Assembly: GCA_030622375.1 (NCBI GenBank)
Contig: JAUXGC010000015.1
Span: forward strand, 1 to 19,020
DNA: 19,020 nt
From: Sulfurovum sp.
Lineage (GTDB): Bacteria > Campylobacterota > Campylobacteria > Campylobacterales > Sulfurovaceae
Direction: 5' to 3'
Shown: positions 15,846-19,020 of the stretch, in pieces
Layout of the letters: each line of letters opens with the position of its first letter
How positions within the stretch are numbered: position 1 is the first letter of the stretch
Translations under genes and position numbers: made by a program
The notes under the pieces: model-generated
What the model saw: the letters and a program-made list of their open reading frames with translations, nothing else
Told to the model about the DNA's origin: nothing
Database searches by the model: none

Positions 15846-16669
15846 CTCTGCAAGTTTAAGCTTATACTTGTTCCTTCACCTTTTTCAGATTGAATTTGTA
15901 TATCTATATCTTCTTCATCACAGTAAGCCTTTACCAAAGCCAATCCTATACCCTCTCCATCTCGTCTATTATCACTCTGATAATAGCGTTCATATACCTT
16001 AAGCAGTTGTGTCTCATCCATCCCAATACCTTCATCTATAATCATTAGTATATTCTCTTCAAGAAGTATCTTTATAGGCGATTCTTTTGAAGAGTATTTC
16101 ATAGCATTCATCAACAAATTATCTATCATTTTTTCAAAACCAATCTTATCAACTCTAATCTTCTTGTCATCAGCATCCAATAAAAAACCATTTCTTCCAA
16201 ATGCTTCAAATACCTCTATACGCTCTTGCAATAATAGCCTTAACACAAGAGTCTCTTTTTCAATAGGGTGTAACTCCTTCTTAATACTATACACTAACTC
16301 TTCATAAAGTCTTTCAAGTCTTACAGATGAAGCTTCTATACGATTTATGCGCTGTAAGCTTTTTTCATCTTGAAGTTTTTTTTTAAGCAACGATGTATTC
16401 GCCTTAATAGTAGAGAGGGGGATGTTCAGTTCGTGTAGTATCTCTGAGCTAAGTTGAGAAAGATTTTCATCAAGGTCTTCTTTTGGAGCAAGCAAGTGTG
16501 AAGATATAATATATCCCCAGCCTAAAGCCAATGCCAATATTATTACCATTGCTATAAGAAAATTAGACTCTGAAAAGCCCTCATTCCTTAGAAACCAATA
16601 TAAAAAACTTAAAAGTATTACAACACTTGAGAAATAACTCAGTGTTGCTAGTAAAATTTTTCTTCTCAT
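15833..16669 (-). CDS. Compact intramembrane-type sensor histidine kinase
   Basis: This kinase of about 278 residues has two adjacent membrane helices (about 5-27 and 36-57) joined by only some ten residues, so it has almost no periplasmic sensor. It then has the dimerisation domain with H79 in LHELNIPLSTI, an N-box NLLMNAMKYS, DEGIGM and GEGIGLAL. Such kinases sense within the membrane or through partner proteins. The ATG at 16669 is chosen; a TTG at 16678 overlapping the regulator gene is also possible, and neither has a strong ribosome site. It pairs with the regulator encoded upstream and resembles the kinase at 13504-14664 in the H-box region. Confidence 0.88.
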   Translation of the reverse strand: MRRKILLATLSYFSSVVILLSFLYWFLRNEGFSESNFLIAMVIILALALGWGYIISSHLLAPKEDLDENLSQLSSEILHELNIPLSTIKANTSLLKKKLQDEKSLQRINRIEASSVRLERLYEELVYSIKKELHPIEKETLVLRLLLQERIEVFEAFGRNGFLLDADDKKIRVDKIGFEKMIDNLLMNAMKYSSKESPIKILLEENILMIIDEGIGMDETQLLKVYERYYQSDNRRDGEGIGLALVKAYCDEEDIDIQIQSEKGEGTSISLNLQRVHI

Positions 16670-16670
16670 T

Positions 16671-17324
16671 TTAATCAATTACCCATCTATAACCTATTCC
16701 CCTTACATTAGAAATAGCCTCTGGAAAATATTTTTTTAGCTGTGTGATATATACTCTTAGTGCTCCACTGCTTGCACTCTGTCCTGCCGCCCAAAGCCTA
16801 TTTTTAATCTCTTCACTACTTACTACTTCACCATCTGCTTGCACAAGCAGAAGTAGAAGTTCAATAGCTTTTTGTGTCACATCAAGAGCCTCATCTTCAA
16901 AGTATAGTACTTTAGCTACTGTATCAAGTCTATATTTACCTATATTTACCCTCTCTCTTCTTATTTGACGACGCAATACAGCTTCTAGGCGAAGTAACAG
17001 TTCATCAAAATCAATAGGTTTTTTCATATAATCATCTGCACCCACATTAAAACCTTGGGTCAACGAATTTTTATCTTCTCGTGAAGTTAAAAAAATTGCA
17101 GGGGTAGTGTCACCACTTTGACGCAGTTTTTCTAAAAGACTAAAACCATTTTCATAAGGAAGATTAACATCAAAAAGATACAAATCAAAGATATGTTTAT
17201 AAGTCAACTCTAATGCAGAGTATGGATCTAATGCACACTCAACCTTGTACCCTTCTTCTTCCAAAAAATCCTCTAAGGTTTCATTAAATAGCTTATCATC
17301 TTCCAATACAAGTATTCGTCTCAA
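16671..17324 (-). CDS. OmpR-family response regulator
   Basis: This 217-residue regulator has a receiver domain with acidic pair D9-D10, phospho-acceptor D52, T80 and K102, and a C-terminal winged-helix domain ending GYRWVID. It starts at TTG 17324, supported by an AAGGA site seven bases upstream. The kinase gene follows within a base or two, so the two form a pair. fabG ends 55 bases upstream on the same strand with no visible terminator, so read-through is possible. No TTCA-type tandem box was seen before this gene. Confidence 0.92.
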   Translation of the reverse strand: MRRILVLEDDKLFNETLEDFLEEEGYKVECALDPYSALELTYKHIFDLYLFDVNLPYENGFSLLEKLRQSGDTTPAIFLTSREDKNSLTQGFNVGADDYMKKPIDFDELLLRLEAVLRRQIRRERVNIGKYRLDTVAKVLYFEDEALDVTQKAIELLLLLVQADGEVVSSEEIKNRLWAAGQSASSGALRVYITQLKKYFPEAISNVRGIGYRWVID

Positions 17325-17379
17325 TATTTTTCCTTATCAATGATTTTTACAATATTTTAAAAACAGATGCGACAAACAT

Positions 17380-18123
17380 TTACATCAACATTCCACCATT
17401 TACCCTTAATGTCTCTCCTGTAATGTAAGAAGAGTGGTCTGAGAGTAAAAATGCAACTGCTCCAGCTACTTCTTTGGGCTCACCAAACCTAGCCAATGGT
17501 ATCTTGGCAGTGAAAGCATCTTTTACCTCATCTTTCAGCACATTTGTCATTTCTGTAGCAATAAAACCCGGAGTGATCGTGTTGAAACGGATACTTCTAG
17601 GTGCTGCTTCAGCGGCAAAGCTTTTAGTCATTGCTATAGTTCCGCCTTTACTTGCAGCATAGTTTGTCTGCCCTGCATTGCCTGTTTCTCCTACAATGGA
17701 AGCGATGTTCACTACTGAGCCAAAACGCTTTTTGCTCATCACTTTCACCGCTTCACGACAACCTATGAAAGTTGACTTTAGGTTTGCATTGATTACATCC
17801 ATAAACTCATCTGTTTTCATACGCATCGCTAGCTTGTCTTTTGTAATTCCTGCATTGTTAACTAGGTATGATAGTTCTCCATCAGATGCCACTATCTGTT
17901 TTATAGCGGCAACAAATGCCTCTTCATTACTCACATCAAATCCAATCACTTCAGCCTTTCCACCTTCTGCTTCTATCGATGCTTTTACTGCATTTGCTTC
18001 GGCTTCACCACTACGGTAATTGACCCAAACTTTAAGCCCCATACCTGCTAACTCTTTCGCTATCTCTGCCCCAATACCTCTACTCGCACCAGTAACCAAT
18101 ACATTACTTCCAGAAAATTTCAT
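17380..18123 (-). CDS. fabG: 3-oxoacyl-[acyl-carrier-protein] reductase
   Basis: This 247-residue short-chain dehydrogenase reduces 3-oxoacyl-ACP with NADPH in the fatty acid elongation cycle in the cytosol. It has the cofactor motif TGASRGIG (11-18), NNAG (89-92), catalytic N114, S142, Y155 and K159, and the usual ending TGETLRVNGGMLM. Length and residues are those of FabG. The ATG at 18123 is chosen, with AAAGG seven bases upstream; a TTG 18 bases earlier would only add six residues. It is a housekeeping gene next to the signalling region. Confidence 0.93.
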   Translation of the reverse strand: MKFSGSNVLVTGASRGIGAEIAKELAGMGLKVWVNYRSGEAEANAVKASIEAEGGKAEVIGFDVSNEEAFVAAIKQIVASDGELSYLVNNAGITKDKLAMRMKTDEFMDVINANLKSTFIGCREAVKVMSKKRFGSVVNIASIVGETGNAGQTNYAASKGGTIAMTKSFAAEAAPRSIRFNTITPGFIATEMTNVLKDEVKDAFTAKIPLARFGEPKEVAGAVAFLLSDHSSYITGETLRVNGGMLM

Positions 18124-18142
18124 TTTTAACCTTTGTTCCAAA

Positions 18143-18148
18143 ATTATA
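18143..18148 (-). promoter_or_regulatory. Possible -10 box of fabG
   Basis: A perfect TATAAT on the minus strand lies about 20 bases before the fabG start codon, in the divergent gap between fabG and the small gene at 18197. No clear -35 is visible. Confidence 0.4.
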
Positions 18149-18196
18149 TTTTAAATTGTACCATTTTTTTATGCTACAATAGTATAAAGGATAGAT

Positions 18197-18535
18197 ATGG
18201 GAAAAAAAATTAAAAAATCAGTAGCGACACTACTAGCACATATCATCAAAATAGATAATAGAGATGTAGAAAAAGAAGCACCTCTTTTTTGTAAACTTAT
18301 GGGCATCGACTTTGACTGCGACCCCAAGGAAGCAGTAGCATTTTTAAAACAGACTATGAAAGAAGAGTATAATCTTGATGAACACCTTGCTATTATCAAT
18401 GATGCACTATGTGATGATAAACTCAGTAAAATGCACATCCTTGAGCAAGTTAACCATATTATCTACTCTGATACCATAACACCAAAAGATTATAAAGAGT
18501 TTGAAAAGATTAAGCAAGCACTTTTTTCTTGCTAG
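18197..18535 (+). CDS. Small helical protein, possibly TerB-like
   Basis: This 112-residue protein has no signal peptide or membrane segment and looks fully alpha-helical, with acidic and Lys-rich stretches. The order of an N-terminal helix with LLAHIIKIDN, then EAPLFCKLMG and a later KMHILEQVNHIIYSD, resembles TerB-like domains, which bind metal or act as small scaffolds. The match is by general pattern only. It starts at ATG 18197 with AAGGA five bases upstream. It is divergent from fabG and convergent with gpmI, with an 11-base gap, so it is probably expressed alone. Confidence 0.6.
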   Translation: MGKKIKKSVATLLAHIIKIDNRDVEKEAPLFCKLMGIDFDCDPKEAVAFLKQTMKEEYNLDEHLAIINDALCDDKLSKMHILEQVNHIIYSDTITPKDYKEFEKIKQALFSC

Positions 18536-18546
18536 CCCAAAACCCT

Positions 18547-19020
18547 TTAAATAAGTGGCTCATCCATCTCTTTAGGAATTTCAAGTCCCATTAGTTTTAG
18601 TACAGTAGGGGCAATATTATTAAGCCCACGCCCCTCTTTCACTTTTGTTATACCCTCAGCCAATACAAAACACCATACTTCGCCTACTGTATGATTTGTA
18701 AGTATATGCCCCTCATTATCTTTCATCTCTTCACAATTTCCATGGTCAGAAGTAAGGACGATAGCATACCCATCCTCTTTCGCTTTGGCGACAATAAGTC
18801 CTAGCTCTCTATCAACGGCATTCACCGCAACACATGCTGCCTCATAATTTCCTGTATGTCCTACCATATCTCCATTAGCAAAATTAACTACTATAAAGTC
18901 ATACTGTTCATCCATTGCCACCTGCACAGCTTTACCTACTTCGGGTGCTGACATTTCAGGTTTCATATCATATGTTTTTACATCCGGACTGGGAATAAGT
19001 ACCCGACTCTCACCTATCAT
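18547..19020 (-). CDS. gpmI: 2,3-bisphosphoglycerate-independent phosphoglycerate mutase, C-terminal part
   Basis: These 157 residues are the C-terminal part of the cobalt/manganese-dependent mutase that interconverts 3- and 2-phosphoglycerate in glycolysis and gluconeogenesis. [12 protein letters not shown] and TSDHGNCE carry the metal-binding Asp and His residues, and LTNHTVGEV and the [17 protein letters not shown] ending are typical. The gene continues past the right window edge: the Met at 19020 lies inside the protein at the conserved [16 protein letters not shown] segment, so it is not the true start. Confidence 0.93.
   Translation of the reverse strand: MIGESRVLIPSPDVKTYDMKPEMSAPEVGKAVQVAMDEQYDFIVVNFANGDMVGHTGNYEAACVAVNAVDRELGLIVAKAKEDGYAIVLTSDHGNCEEMKDNEGHILTNHTVGEVWCFVLAEGITKVKEGRGLNNIAPTVLKLMGLEIPKEMDEPLI

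Noticed and set aside
17678..18019. Plus-strand open frame of 113 codons inside fabG
   Set aside because: It is antisense to a housekeeping gene with all catalytic residues intact, so it is a shadow frame.
18536..18546. Terminator between the small TerB-like gene and gpmI
   Set aside because: The 11-base gap and its flanks show no stem with a T-run on either strand.

Overview
The window reads as a piece of chromosome from a Campylobacterota bacterium, probably of the Sulfurimonas/Sulfurovum kind. This is inferred from the AT-rich sequence, tightly overlapping genes, many AAGGA-type ribosome sites and the style of the proteins; no marker gene fixes the genus. It is coding almost end to end. 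No RNA gene, insertion sequence, CRISPR array or phage gene was seen.

Layout. (1) 136-2946, minus strand: tonB followed by a TonB-dependent outer-membrane receptor that carries the CxxxM and HxM copper-ligand motifs of the OprC/NosA family. (2) 3107-7564, plus strand: a LolD/MacB-like ABC ATPase, its FtsX/MacB-type permease, a NosL-like copper lipoprotein, a LolA-like periplasmic protein and an outer-membrane beta-barrel, closed by a hairpin terminator. (3) 7616-13085, minus strand: a tripartite efflux operon (TolC-like, membrane fusion protein, RND pump) with overlapping start and stop codons. (4) 13154-17324, minus strand: two adjacent OmpR-type two-component systems. The downstream one is bracketed by two small c-type cytochromes (cytochrome, regulator, kinase, cytochrome). 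(5) 17380-19020: fabG, a small helical TerB-like protein, and the C-terminal part of gpmI cut by the window edge.

The most notable signal is regulatory. Four promoters share one 34-base architecture: a tandem TTCA(C/T) repeat with an 11-base period, then exactly 10 bases, then a TATAAT-like -10 box. They precede the ABC operon, the LolA-like/barrel pair, the cytochrome/two-component operon and the tolC/RND operon. Tandem half-sites one helical turn apart are the usual target of OmpR/PhoB-family regulators, and two such regulators lie in the window. This suggests one local envelope-stress or metal regulon linking regions 2, 3 and 4. A second tandem motif, based on (A/G)TTTAAC with the same period, lies before tonB and before the receptor gene, and its half-site recurs as a perfect 32-base palindrome before nosL.

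Working model (inference): the receptor brings copper across the outer membrane with TonB; NosL, the ABC/FtsX pair, the LolA-like protein and the barrel handle copper or lipoprotein traffic in the periplasm; the RND system exports something harmful; and a cytochrome-linked two-component system coordinates them.
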